Source: an uncultured Clostridia bacterium
GTDB taxonomy: Bacteria; Bacillota; Clostridia; UBA1381
DNA: 6,724 bases
Direction of reading: 5' to 3'
Assembly: GCA_934481375.1 (NCBI GenBank)
Contig: CAKSPN010000099.1
Location: 1-6,724, forward strand
Translations under genes and position numbers: made by a program
The notes under the pieces: model-generated
What the model was told of the DNA's origin: nothing
Seen by the model: the letters and a program-made list of their open reading frames with translations, nothing else
The model's database searches: none
Shown: positions 1-5,216 of the stretch, in pieces
Position numbering within the stretch: the first letter of the stretch is position 1
Layout of the letters: every line of letters starts with the position of its first letter

Positions 1-29
1 AGATAATGAATTATTTTAAGTATAGCATT

Positions 30-34
30 GGAGG
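30..34 (+). promoter_or_regulatory. Ribosome binding site of pfkA
   Basis: GGAGG lies 9 bases before the ATG at 44 and fixes that codon as the start. The 29 bases to its left show no convincing promoter, so the promoter of pfkA is probably outside the window. Confidence 0.8.
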
Positions 35-43
35 CAAATAACT

Positions 44-1021
44 ATGAAAGCACAGAAAATCAAAAAAATCGGAGTACTTACGAGCGGCGGTGACGCTCCC
101 GGAATGAACGCCGCAATACGTGCGGTTGTAAGAACGGGCGTGTATCACGGCGTGGAAGTGGTAGGAATAATGAAAGGCTATGTGGGTCTTATCGAAAACG
201 AAATGCAGACTCTTACCGCAAGAGACGTTTCGGATACTCTCCAGAGAGGCGGAACAATTCTGCAAACTGCAAGATGCCTTGAATTTAAAAAGCCCGAGGG
301 CGTTAAAAAGGCGTGTCAGACAGCAAAGGCACAGGGAATTGACGGACTTATCGTAATCGGCGGCGACGGCTCGTTCAGAGGCGCAATGGATTTGTGCAAG
401 GAGGGACTTCCCACAATTGCAATGCCCGGTACAATAGATAACGATATAAGCTGTTCGGAGTATACCATAGGCTATGATACTTGTCTTAATACGGTTATCG
501 AGGCAGTGGACAAGATAAGAGATACCGCAACGAGCCATAACAGATGCTCAATTATCGAGGTTATGGGCAGAAATGCCGGATATATTGCTCTCGAAGCAGG
601 TATTGCCTGCGGAGCAGAGGTAATTCTTGTTCCCGAAAAGGAATGGGATTTTGATAAAGACGTGTTAAGCACGGTTCTTGAGTCAAAGGCGAGAGGTAAA
701 AAGCACTCTATCATAATCGTTGCCGAGGGTATAGGCGGCGTAATGGAAATGGCAAAGCAGATTGAGGACAAGACGGGAATAGAAACCCGTGCAACCATTC
801 TCGGATACGTTCAGAGGGGCGGCAATCCTACGGTGCGTGACAGAATAATCGCAAGTGAAATGGGTGCAAAGAGCGTTGAACTGCTTCTCGAAGGAAAGCA
901 GAACAGAATAGTCCGTGTAAAGGACGGCAAGGTTTCCGATGTTGATATTGCGGAGGGACTTGCAATGAAAAAGACTTTGCCCGAAAGCCTTGATTCGATA
1001 GTAAATAAACTTACGGTTTAA
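44..1021 (+). CDS. pfkA: ATP-dependent 6-phosphofructokinase
   Basis: This cytosolic enzyme phosphorylates fructose-6-phosphate to fructose-1,6-bisphosphate, the committed step of glycolysis. The 325-residue product has the usual length of a bacterial PfkA subunit, normally a homotetramer. The N-terminal nucleotide motif GGDAPGMNAAIR is at residues 15-26. GGDGS at 106-110 and PGTIDND at 128-134 hold the catalytic region, with Asp132 matching the E. coli catalytic Asp. MGR (174-176) and RATILGYVQRGG (249-260) form the fructose-6-phosphate site. Gly in GGDG and in PGTIDND marks the ATP-using class; pyrophosphate-dependent enzymes carry Asp and Lys there. The usual substrate-contacting His of the GHIQRGG motif is Tyr255, a variant I believe occurs in related enzymes. 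The gene is closed by its own terminator 6 bases after the stop, so it is probably the last or only gene of its transcript. Identification is secure; allosteric behaviour cannot be read from the sequence. Confidence 0.97.
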   Translation: MKAQKIKKIGVLTSGGDAPGMNAAIRAVVRTGVYHGVEVVGIMKGYVGLIENEMQTLTARDVSDTLQRGGTILQTARCLEFKKPEGVKKACQTAKAQGIDGLIVIGGDGSFRGAMDLCKEGLPTIAMPGTIDNDISCSEYTIGYDTCLNTVIEAVDKIRDTATSHNRCSIIEVMGRNAGYIALEAGIACGAEVILVPEKEWDFDKDVLSTVLESKARGKKHSIIIVAEGIGGVMEMAKQIEDKTGIETRATILGYVQRGGNPTVRDRIIASEMGAKSVELLLEGKQNRIVRVKDGKVSDVDIAEGLAMKKTLPESLDSIVNKLTV

Positions 1022-1027
1022 TAATGA

Positions 1028-1057
1028 GAGCTGCTGCGTTACGCAGCGGCTCTTTTT
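1028..1057 (+). terminator. Intrinsic terminator after pfkA
   Basis: An 11-base-pair stem (1028-1038 with 1042-1052, one G-U pair) closes on a 3-base loop and is followed at once by five T residues. It starts 6 bases after the pfkA stop. The next gene begins only about 20 bases later, so that gene must rely on readthrough or on a promoter inside pfkA. Confidence 0.9.
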
Positions 1058-1063
1058 CGGAAT

Positions 1064-1068
1064 AGGAG
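1064..1068 (+). promoter_or_regulatory. Ribosome binding site deciding the thioesterase start
   Basis: AGGAG lies 3 bases before an ATG at 1072 and 9 bases before a second in-frame ATG at 1078. The longer spacing suits initiation better, so 1078 is the preferred start. Confidence 0.65.
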
Positions 1069-1077
1069 AAAATGAAA

Positions 1078-1509
1078 ATGTCATTTGTAAGCGAAACAAA
1101 AATTACGGTCAGATATGCGGAAACGGATATGATGGGGATTGTGTATCATTCGAGATATTATCCCTGGTTTGAGGTCGCACGTGGCGATTTTATAAAAGCA
1201 ATCGGAATAAAGTATTCGGAAATGGAACATCAAGGCGTTATGATACCGCTGACAGAAACATGGGCGAAATATCATTACGGACTGCGCTATGAGGACGAGG
1301 TGGTTGTGACCTGTAAGCTGACAAAGCTGTCCGTTGCAAAGTGCGAGTTTAAATATGAGGTATATAAACTCCCCGAAATGAAGCTTATGACCGAGGGAAA
1401 AACAAACCACGGCTTTGTAAATTCCGATATGCAGCCGATAAATCTCAAAAGAACGCACCCCGAAATGTGGGATAAGCTTGAAAAGCTTGTGTATAAAGAG
1501 GATAAGTAA
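1078..1509 (+). CDS. Acyl-CoA thioesterase, hotdog fold (YbgC/4HBT family)
   Basis: Predicted cytosolic enzyme that hydrolyses an acyl-CoA thioester to free acid and CoA; the acyl group cannot be told from sequence. The 143-residue length is typical of single-domain 4-hydroxybenzoyl-CoA-thioesterase-like proteins. Near the N-terminus the family signature reads VRYAETDMMGIVYHSRYY followed by WFEVAR. The Asp of this signature falls at residue 17 when translation starts at 1078, the position of the catalytic Asp in the Pseudomonas 4HBT enzyme, and the VYH His follows. The rest is the expected mix of beta strands, with a Lys-rich tail. An ATG two codons earlier (1072) is possible but too close to the AGGAG. 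Its TAA is immediately followed by the ATG of the dehydrogenase with no base between, so the two are almost certainly co-transcribed and translationally coupled. No own promoter is visible. Confidence 0.9.
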   Translation: MSFVSETKITVRYAETDMMGIVYHSRYYPWFEVARGDFIKAIGIKYSEMEHQGVMIPLTETWAKYHYGLRYEDEVVVTCKLTKLSVAKCEFKYEVYKLPEMKLMTEGKTNHGFVNSDMQPINLKRTHPEMWDKLEKLVYKEDK

Positions 1510-2457
1510 ATGAATATATCTATACTTGACGCACTCACGCTCGGCAGTGACGTGACGTTTGAAATGTTTGAAAAATTCGGCAATGTGCGGATTTTTCAAA
1601 CAACACCGCCGAAGGACGTTGAAAAAGCGCTTTCCGACGCCGATGTGGCAATAGTAAATAAAATAAAGCTTAATGAAAGCAATTTAAAGTCCGCAGAAAA
1701 GCTTAAGCTTATTTGCGTTACGGCAACGGGTTTTGATAATATAGATATTGAATATTGTAAAAACCGCGGCATAGGCGTGTGCAACGTGTGCGGATATTCA
1801 ACCGATTCCGTGGCGCAATTAACGGTTGCAACGGCGCTGTCGCTCGTGACGCATCTTTTTGAATTTGACGGATACGTAAAGAGCGGAGAGTACACAAAAA
1901 GCGGTGTGCAAAATTGCTTAACGCCCGTGTTTCACGAGATTGCCGGTATGACGTGGGGCATAGTCGGAACGGGGAATATAGGCAGAAAAACGGCGCAGAC
2001 GGCACAGGCAATGGGGGCGGACGTTATCGCTTACAGCAGAACAAAGCGTGACGGATTTTCGTATGTGGATTTGGACGAATTGTGCGAAAGAGCGGATATA
2101 ATAAGCATACATCTGCCGCTTAATGACGGCACAAGAAATATTATAAGCCGTGAGCGGATTGCGCTTATGAAAAATACGGCGGTGCTTGTAAATGTGGCAC
2201 GTGGTGCGGTTATGGACGAAGCGGCGGCGGCGGAAGCCGTAATCGGCGGAAAAATAGGCGGTTTGGGCGTTGATGTTTATTCAATTGAGCCGATGGCGGA
2301 GGATAGCCCGTACCGAGCGGCGCTCGGCTGTAAAAATGTAATTTTTACGCCGCATATGGCGTGGGGAGCGTATGAGGCACGTGTGCGTTGTCTTGACGAA
2401 ATAGCAAAAAATATTGACGACTACCTCATCGGCGGTATGCGCAACCGTGTGGTGTAA
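1510..2457 (+). CDS. D-2-hydroxyacid dehydrogenase (hydroxypyruvate/glycerate dehydrogenase-like)
   Basis: Predicted soluble NAD(P)-dependent enzyme interconverting a 2-keto acid and a D-2-hydroxy acid. The 315-residue length is standard for the family. The N-terminal part (to about residue 95) is a substrate-binding half-domain. The Rossmann domain carries the dinucleotide loop GTGNIG at 153-158. The catalytic triad is Arg231 (in NVARGAVMDE), Glu260 (in VDVYSIEP) and His282 (in TPHMAWG). The strand that normally ends in an Asp binding the NAD ribose reads VIAYSRTKR (172-180), with Ser-Arg where the acidic residue would sit; this suggests tolerance of or preference for NADP(H), but that is inference. 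The start ATG touches the thioesterase stop, and AGAGG 8 bases upstream (1497-1501) serves as ribosome binding site. A strong terminator follows 3 bases after the stop. Substrate is undetermined: glycerate, lactate or another short hydroxy acid are all possible. Confidence 0.92.
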   Translation: MNISILDALTLGSDVTFEMFEKFGNVRIFQTTPPKDVEKALSDADVAIVNKIKLNESNLKSAEKLKLICVTATGFDNIDIEYCKNRGIGVCNVCGYSTDSVAQLTVATALSLVTHLFEFDGYVKSGEYTKSGVQNCLTPVFHEIAGMTWGIVGTGNIGRKTAQTAQAMGADVIAYSRTKRDGFSYVDLDELCERADIISIHLPLNDGTRNIISRERIALMKNTAVLVNVARGAVMDEAAAAEAVIGGKIGGLGVDVYSIEPMAEDSPYRAALGCKNVIFTPHMAWGAYEARVRCLDEIAKNIDDYLIGGMRNRVV

Positions 2458-2460
2458 AAA

Positions 2461-2495
2461 ATAAGAGGACGGCTTTGCCGTCCTCTTATTTTTTT
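2461..2495 (+). terminator. Intrinsic terminator after the dehydrogenase
   Basis: A perfect 13-base-pair stem (2461-2473 with 2477-2489), TTT loop and a run of seven T form a very strong terminator. It ends the thioesterase-dehydrogenase transcript and insulates the kinase promoter that begins 12 bases later. Confidence 0.95.
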
Positions 2496-2506
2496 ATATA
2501 AGTTTA

Positions 2507-2535
2507 TTGATTATTTCTTAGCGGTATGATATAAT
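2507..2535 (+). promoter_or_regulatory. Promoter of the kinase-aldolase operon
   Basis: TTGATT (2507-2512) and TATAAT (2530-2535) are separated by exactly 17 bases, and TG one base before the -10 box gives an extended -10. This is close to the vegetative sigma-factor consensus. Transcription should start near 2542, giving a leader of about 30 bases. No obvious operator or catabolite-repression (cre) site is seen, so how this strong promoter is controlled is unclear. Confidence 0.85.
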
Positions 2536-2557
2536 TAAAAGCGGAAAATAATTGAAA

Positions 2558-2562
2558 CGGAG
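2558..2562 (+). promoter_or_regulatory. Ribosome binding site deciding the kinase start
   Basis: CGGAG lies 10 bases before the ATG at 2573. A frame-compatible TTG at 2552 lies upstream of this site and would be initiated without one, so 2573 is the better start. Confidence 0.65.
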
Positions 2563-2572
2563 TTACAGCTTT

Positions 2573-3520
2573 ATGGGGAAATATATAACTGTTGACGGCG
2601 GAACAACAAATACAAGAATACGCCTGATAGACAACGGAGTGCTTGCCGATGAGGTGAAAATAAAACTGGGCGCAGGCGCAAAAGACAGCCGGCGTCTTGC
2701 CGCTGCCGTAAAAGAGGGAATTGAAACGATTATAGGAAGAACGGCAGACGGAAAGGACGGTATAACGGCAATACTTGCCGCAGGAATGATAACCTCCGAA
2801 TTCGGAATATACAACGTACCGCATATTTGTGCGCCTGTCGGTATAAATGATTTGAGCAATGCGATAAAAACGGTAACATTGCCCGAAATAACCGATATAC
2901 CGATAAACTTTATACCCGGAGTTAAAAAGGATGGTACGGAACTAGGCGAAGTCGATATGATGCGTGGCGAGGAATGTGAATTTTTCGGACTGTCAAGCCT
3001 TTTACATACGGAAAAAAATTCACTCACAGTCTTACCGGGGTCGCATGCAAAAATCATTGCCTCCGATACGGACGGCAGAATTGCCGATTTTTCCACATCG
3101 CTTTCGGGAGAGTTGATTGCCGCAATTTCGAGCGGTACAATTCTCAGCGACGCAATAAACTTAAATATTGAAGAGCACGATGCGGAATATTTGAAAAAAG
3201 GCTATGAATATTGCAGTAAAAACGGAATTAACGAGGCTCTTTTTAAGGTAAGGATACTTAAAAATCTGTTCGGCGCAGATGAAAAGAGCAGATACAGCTT
3301 TTTTATCGGAGCGGTTTTGTGCGCAGATGTGCAAAAGATAGCAAAATCCCCGCAAAAGAATGTTTATGTGGGCGGAAAAAAGCAGATCAAAAATGCTTTC
3401 TGCGATTTGCTGACAGCGTTTACGGATAAGACGGTTGTCTGTGCGCCCGACGATGCGGTTGATATGTCGGTGTCGTACGGAATGATATGTATTTATGAAA
3501 GTAAGGAGAGTGCGTTATGA
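2573..3520 (+). CDS. dgoK: 2-keto-3-deoxy-galactonate (sugar acid) kinase, DgoK family
   Basis: Predicted cytosolic kinase phosphorylating a 2-keto-3-deoxy-hexonate (galactonate or gluconate form) at C6 with ATP, in sugar-acid catabolism. The 315-residue product has an ASKHA-type phosphate-binding start, VDGGTTNTR at 7-15. It shares the DgoK blocks with the E. coli enzyme: MRGEE at 130-134, LPGSHAK at 154-160 and TSLSGEL at 175-181, plus a C-terminal YVGG at 265-268. Translation from the upstream TTG (2552) would add seven residues, but the ribosome binding site and the family's usual beginning favour ATG 2573. The gene lies behind its own promoter. Its TGA overlaps the next ATG (ATGA at 3517-3520), the classic arrangement for coupled translation with the aldolase that splits its product. 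The DgoK family assignment is strong; whether the substrate is the gluconate or the galactonate epimer is not decided by the sequence. Confidence 0.9.
   Translation: MGKYITVDGGTTNTRIRLIDNGVLADEVKIKLGAGAKDSRRLAAAVKEGIETIIGRTADGKDGITAILAAGMITSEFGIYNVPHICAPVGINDLSNAIKTVTLPEITDIPINFIPGVKKDGTELGEVDMMRGEECEFFGLSSLLHTEKNSLTVLPGSHAKIIASDTDGRIADFSTSLSGELIAAISSGTILSDAINLNIEEHDAEYLKKGYEYCSKNGINEALFKVRILKNLFGADEKSRYSFFIGAVLCADVQKIAKSPQKNVYVGGKKQIKNAFCDLLTAFTDKTVVCAPDDAVDMSVSYGMICIYESKESAL
3503..3508 (+). promoter_or_regulatory. Ribosome binding site for the original aldolase start
   Basis: AAGGAG inside the last kinase codons lies 8 bases before the ATG at 3517. It shows that 3517, not the internal ATG at 3607, was the designed start of the aldolase. 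Confidence 0.8.
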
Positions 3521-3567
3521 GCAGAGAAAATATAATAAGCGGAATTGAAAAGGAAAAAGTTATTTAA
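3517..3567 (+). pseudogene. N-terminal aldolase fragment ended by in-frame TAA
   Basis: Starting at the ATG that overlaps the kinase stop, the frame encodes 16 residues (MSRENIISGIEKEKVI) and then TAA at 3565-3567. The same frame continues directly with IIRGAKKENILDV and into the aldolase body. Start to final stop at 4164 would give 215 codons, the usual size of KDPG aldolase. The stop falls in the first barrel strand, at the position where homologues generally have a small residue (Ala in the KIVAVLRA-type motif of the Thermotoga enzyme), just before a conserved Arg. The fragment alone would not fold as an enzyme. It may be the first part of a nonsense-inactivated gene or reflect a sequence error. 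Confidence 0.75.
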
Positions 3568-3606
3568 ATCATAAGAGGTGCAAAAAAGGAGAATATCCTT
3601 GACGTT

Positions 3607-4164
3607 ATGCAGGCTCTTTATGAAGGCGGAATAAAATTCGCCGAAATAACCTTCGACCAGAGCGGAAAAGTCAGCAATGAGGAAACTGCGTCGATGATTG
3701 CGGCGGCTCGTGAAAAATTTGAAGGAAAAATATCGGTCGGTGCGGGAACGGTTGTAACGGCAAAGCAGACCGAACTTGCAAAAAGCGCCGGCGGTGAGTT
3801 TATCATATCGCCGAATACCGACAAAGAAGTTATAGAGAGAACGGTTCAGCTCGGAATGGTATCAATCCCCGGTGCGTTTACGCCGTCGGAAATAATAGCC
3901 GCTCATAACTACGGTGCGGATTTTGTAAAGCTGTTCCCGATGAACTCAATGGATATAAGCTATATAAAGGCAATAACTGCGCCCATAAACAATGTCAAGC
4001 TTCTTGCGGTGGGCGGAGTAACAGCCGACAATATGCATGACTATTTTAAGCTTGGCATATGCGGTTTGGGCGTCGGTTCGGATATAGTAAATAAAAAGCT
4101 GATTGATGAAAAAGACTACGGCGCAATAAAGAATAATGCGCTTAAATATACAACACGCATTTAA
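3607..4164 (+). CDS. eda: KDPG/KDPGal aldolase, body downstream of internal stop
   Basis: Class I aldolase that cleaves 2-keto-3-deoxy-6-phosphogluconate (or the galactonate epimer) to pyruvate and glyceraldehyde-3-phosphate. Counting from ATG 3607 (185 residues), Glu13 in FAEITF matches the catalytic Glu45 of E. coli Eda. GAGTV is at 45-49. Lys108 in FVKLFP is the Schiff-base lysine (E. coli Lys133). GGV at 136-138 and GVGSD at 155-159 form the phosphate site. All catalytic parts are thus present. What is missing is the first 30 residues, including the first barrel strand and a conserved Arg, which lie before and just after the TAA at 3565. The nearest Shine-Dalgarno-like AAGGAG (3586-3591) is 15 bases from this ATG, too far for efficient initiation, and no other standard start lies in frame between the stop and 3607. 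It is either a pseudogene body or a shortened protein made by reinitiation. Eda and DgoA specificities cannot be separated here; the adjacent DgoK-type kinase leaves DgoA open. Confidence 0.8.
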   Translation: MQALYEGGIKFAEITFDQSGKVSNEETASMIAAAREKFEGKISVGAGTVVTAKQTELAKSAGGEFIISPNTDKEVIERTVQLGMVSIPGAFTPSEIIAAHNYGADFVKLFPMNSMDISYIKAITAPINNVKLLAVGGVTADNMHDYFKLGICGLGVGSDIVNKKLIDEKDYGAIKNNALKYTTRI

Positions 4165-4169
4165 AACAC

Positions 4170-4329
4170 AATAAAAAATACTGCTCCGAGAGCCGCCTTC
4201 CAAAAGTCTAACGGTTGAGAGGTCGGTTCCGAATGAGCACACCTCAAACTCCCAATAACAAAGAAGACACACCTTAAACGGTTTGTCTACAGTTTGAATA
4301 CTGCTCCCTAAGAGCAGTATTTTTTTATT
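4170..4329. repeat. 160-base segment bounded by inverted repeats, between convergent genes
   Basis: The left end (4170-4186) reads AAT, six A, TACTGCTC. The right end (4312-4329), reverse-complemented, reads AAT, seven A, TACTGCTC, so the two ends match over 17 bases apart from one A. A third copy of ATACTGCTCC sits at 4298-4307. Between the ends are nested complementary stretches: CAAACT 4245-4250 with AGTTTG 4291-4296, AGACA 4265-4269 with TGTCT 4284-4288, and AGGT 4220-4223 with ACCT 4241-4244. It contains no coding frame of note. It fills the gap between the aldolase and the araC gene and overlaps the araC stop codon. It could be a small structured RNA, a miniature mobile element, or a duplicated bidirectional terminator; I cannot tell which. 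Confidence 0.5.
4297..4326 (+). terminator. Intrinsic terminator downstream of the aldolase
   Basis: A perfect 10-base-pair stem (4297-4306 with 4312-4321), 5-base loop and a T run (4320-4326) form a good plus-strand terminator, 132 bases after the aldolase stop. Its T run overlaps the stop codon of the convergent regulator gene. The minus strand has no T run beside this hairpin, but one follows the outer repeat at 4178-4173, so termination in that direction may occur there. Confidence 0.85.
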
Positions 4330-5107
4330 TGTTGTTCATATGCGTATTAAAATATTTGTTTCTGAATTTTGAGGGGCTTATGTCCTCGTGGTACATAAAG
4401 AATTTTATAAACAGGTTTTCGCTGTCAAACCCCAGCTTTGCGGAAATTTCTTTGACCGATAAATCCGATGAGAGCAGAAAATCCTTGGCAAGCTTTATCT
4501 TTTCGGCGCAAATGTATTCTTTAAGTCCCATACCGTAATTGTTTTTAAAAAGCTTTCCTATGTAATCGGAATTATATCCGAAATGCTTTGCCGTATCGGA
4601 AACGGTAATGCCTTTGGTGAGATTTATCCGCACATATTCGGCGGCTTCGTTAATGAGAGTGCGGCGGCTGTTTTTTAAGGCATTTTCGGTATACATAAGT
4701 TCACGAAAAATCAAAAGCGAGAGTATTTCCGCAGAGTCGGGCGGATATGACGGCGTGTTTGAAACGTGCAAAAGCTTTTTTAAAAGGTATTTCAAATCAT
4801 AGCAATCGCCCGAGGTATACGTTTTAAACGGCATTTCCATATCGGTGCGAAAGTGCATCCAGTAAAACGAAACGGGTGGAGCGCTCTCCTTAAATCCGAA
4901 ATGATACTTTTGCGGTTCGAGAATAATCATATCGTTTTGCCGAAGCTCATACCTTGCTCCGTCCTCCTCGATAAAAACCTCGCCACTCAAAACCAAAATA
5001 AGCTCGAAACTGTATATTGTGCGTGCAGGGTGGCTCCATTGCTCCTCCGAGGTAAATCTGCCGATTGTTTCATATTGAAAAAAATTACCGCTCTCTAATT
5101 TAATCAT
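4325..5107 (-). CDS. AraC-family transcriptional regulator
   Basis: Predicted cytoplasmic DNA-binding protein that senses a sugar through its N-terminal domain. Counted from the ATG at 5107 it has 260 residues. Residues about 30-90 look like a cupin sensor barrel, with ELILVLSGEVFIEEDG followed by LRQNDMIILEPQKYHFG. The C-terminal 100 residues are the two-helix-turn-helix AraC domain: VSDTAKHFGYNSDYIGKLFK in the first half, then SVKEISAKLGFDSENLFIKF and ISPSKFRNKY in the second. The usual Gly before the SP motif is Asp, a mild deviation. A GTG at 5122 would add five residues; GAGA is 9 bases from the ATG but only 4 from the GTG, so ATG is slightly preferred, neither site being strong. It is divergent from the GH127 gene with overlapping promoters, so it most likely controls that gene and itself. 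The inducing sugar is unknown; an arabinose-type sugar is a guess from context. Confidence 0.93.
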   Translation of the reverse strand: MIKLESGNFFQYETIGRFTSEEQWSHPARTIYSFELILVLSGEVFIEEDGARYELRQNDMIILEPQKYHFGFKESAPPVSFYWMHFRTDMEMPFKTYTSGDCYDLKYLLKKLLHVSNTPSYPPDSAEILSLLIFRELMYTENALKNSRRTLINEAAEYVRINLTKGITVSDTAKHFGYNSDYIGKLFKNNYGMGLKEYICAEKIKLAKDFLLSSDLSVKEISAKLGFDSENLFIKFFMYHEDISPSKFRNKYFNTHMNNK

Positions 5108-5137
5108 ATCTGATTTTCTCACTTTATCTCAAGACTT

Positions 5138-5154
5138 CGGTATTGAAATTACCG
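5138..5154. promoter_or_regulatory. Candidate operator: CGGTA-N7-TACCG
   Basis: Inverted 5-base arms (5138-5142 and 5150-5154) bracket the -35 box of the glycosidase promoter and also lie just after the predicted start of the araC transcript. A protein bound here could affect both genes. Short arms mean chance is possible, and AraC-family proteins more often use direct repeats. Confidence 0.4.
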
Positions 5155-5171
5155 TTTTTATTTATTATAAT
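5143..5171 (+). promoter_or_regulatory. Promoter of the GH127 gene
   Basis: TTGAAA (5143-5148) and TATAAT (5166-5171) are 17 bases apart. The predicted transcript starts near 5178, giving a leader of roughly 39 bases. The -10 box overlaps the -10 box of the opposite promoter. Confidence 0.82.
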
Positions 5172-5192
5172 AAATTTACAATGAAAAGTCAA
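5164..5192 (-). promoter_or_regulatory. Promoter of the AraC-family regulator gene
   Basis: On the minus strand TTGACT (5192-5187) and TATAAT (5169-5164) are separated by 17 bases. The transcript should start near 5157, about 50 bases before the ATG at 5107. Four bases (5166-5169) belong to the -10 boxes of both divergent promoters. Confidence 0.82.
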
Positions 5193-5200
5193 TAAGCCAA

Positions 5201-5206
5201 AAGGAG
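5201..5206 (+). promoter_or_regulatory. Ribosome binding site of the GH127 gene
   Basis: AAGGAG lies 10 bases before ATG 5217. A TTG at 5211 in the same frame is only 4 bases away and is the less likely start. Confidence 0.75.
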
Positions 5207-5216
5207 CATTTTGAAT

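Noticed and set aside
11..1099. Long minus-strand frames opposite pfkA (11-538, 472-798, 683-1099)
   Set aside because: They are opposite a certain gene, lack ribosome binding sites, and their products are compositionally odd (Cys/His/Tyr- or Ser/Ile-rich) without recognisable motifs.
1474..1489. Palindromic AAGCTT pair as a hairpin or site
   Set aside because: It encodes Lys-Leu-Glu-Lys-Leu in the thioesterase tail and has no T run; a similar AAGCTT recurs in the next gene by codon use.
2536..2570. Catabolite-repression (cre-like) site around the kinase leader
   Set aside because: The TGAAACG stretch lacks the spacing of the cre consensus.
1081..3096. Minus-strand frames opposite the thioesterase, dehydrogenase and kinase
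   Set aside because: They are antisense shadows of well-supported genes with no start signals or family features of their own.
3565..3567. TAA read as a sense codon (code reassignment)
   Set aside because: pfkA, the thioesterase, the dehydrogenase and the aldolase itself all end with TAA at the expected family length, so TAA is an ordinary stop here.
3517..3567. The 16-residue frame as a regulatory leader peptide
   Set aside because: Its sequence fits the N-terminus of an aldolase continuous with the downstream frame, so a broken gene explains it better.
3563..3569. TTTAAAT heptamer at the aldolase stop as a programmed frameshift site
   Set aside because: Its phase relative to the reading frame is wrong for a -1 slip, and the downstream body is already in the same frame, so no shift is required.
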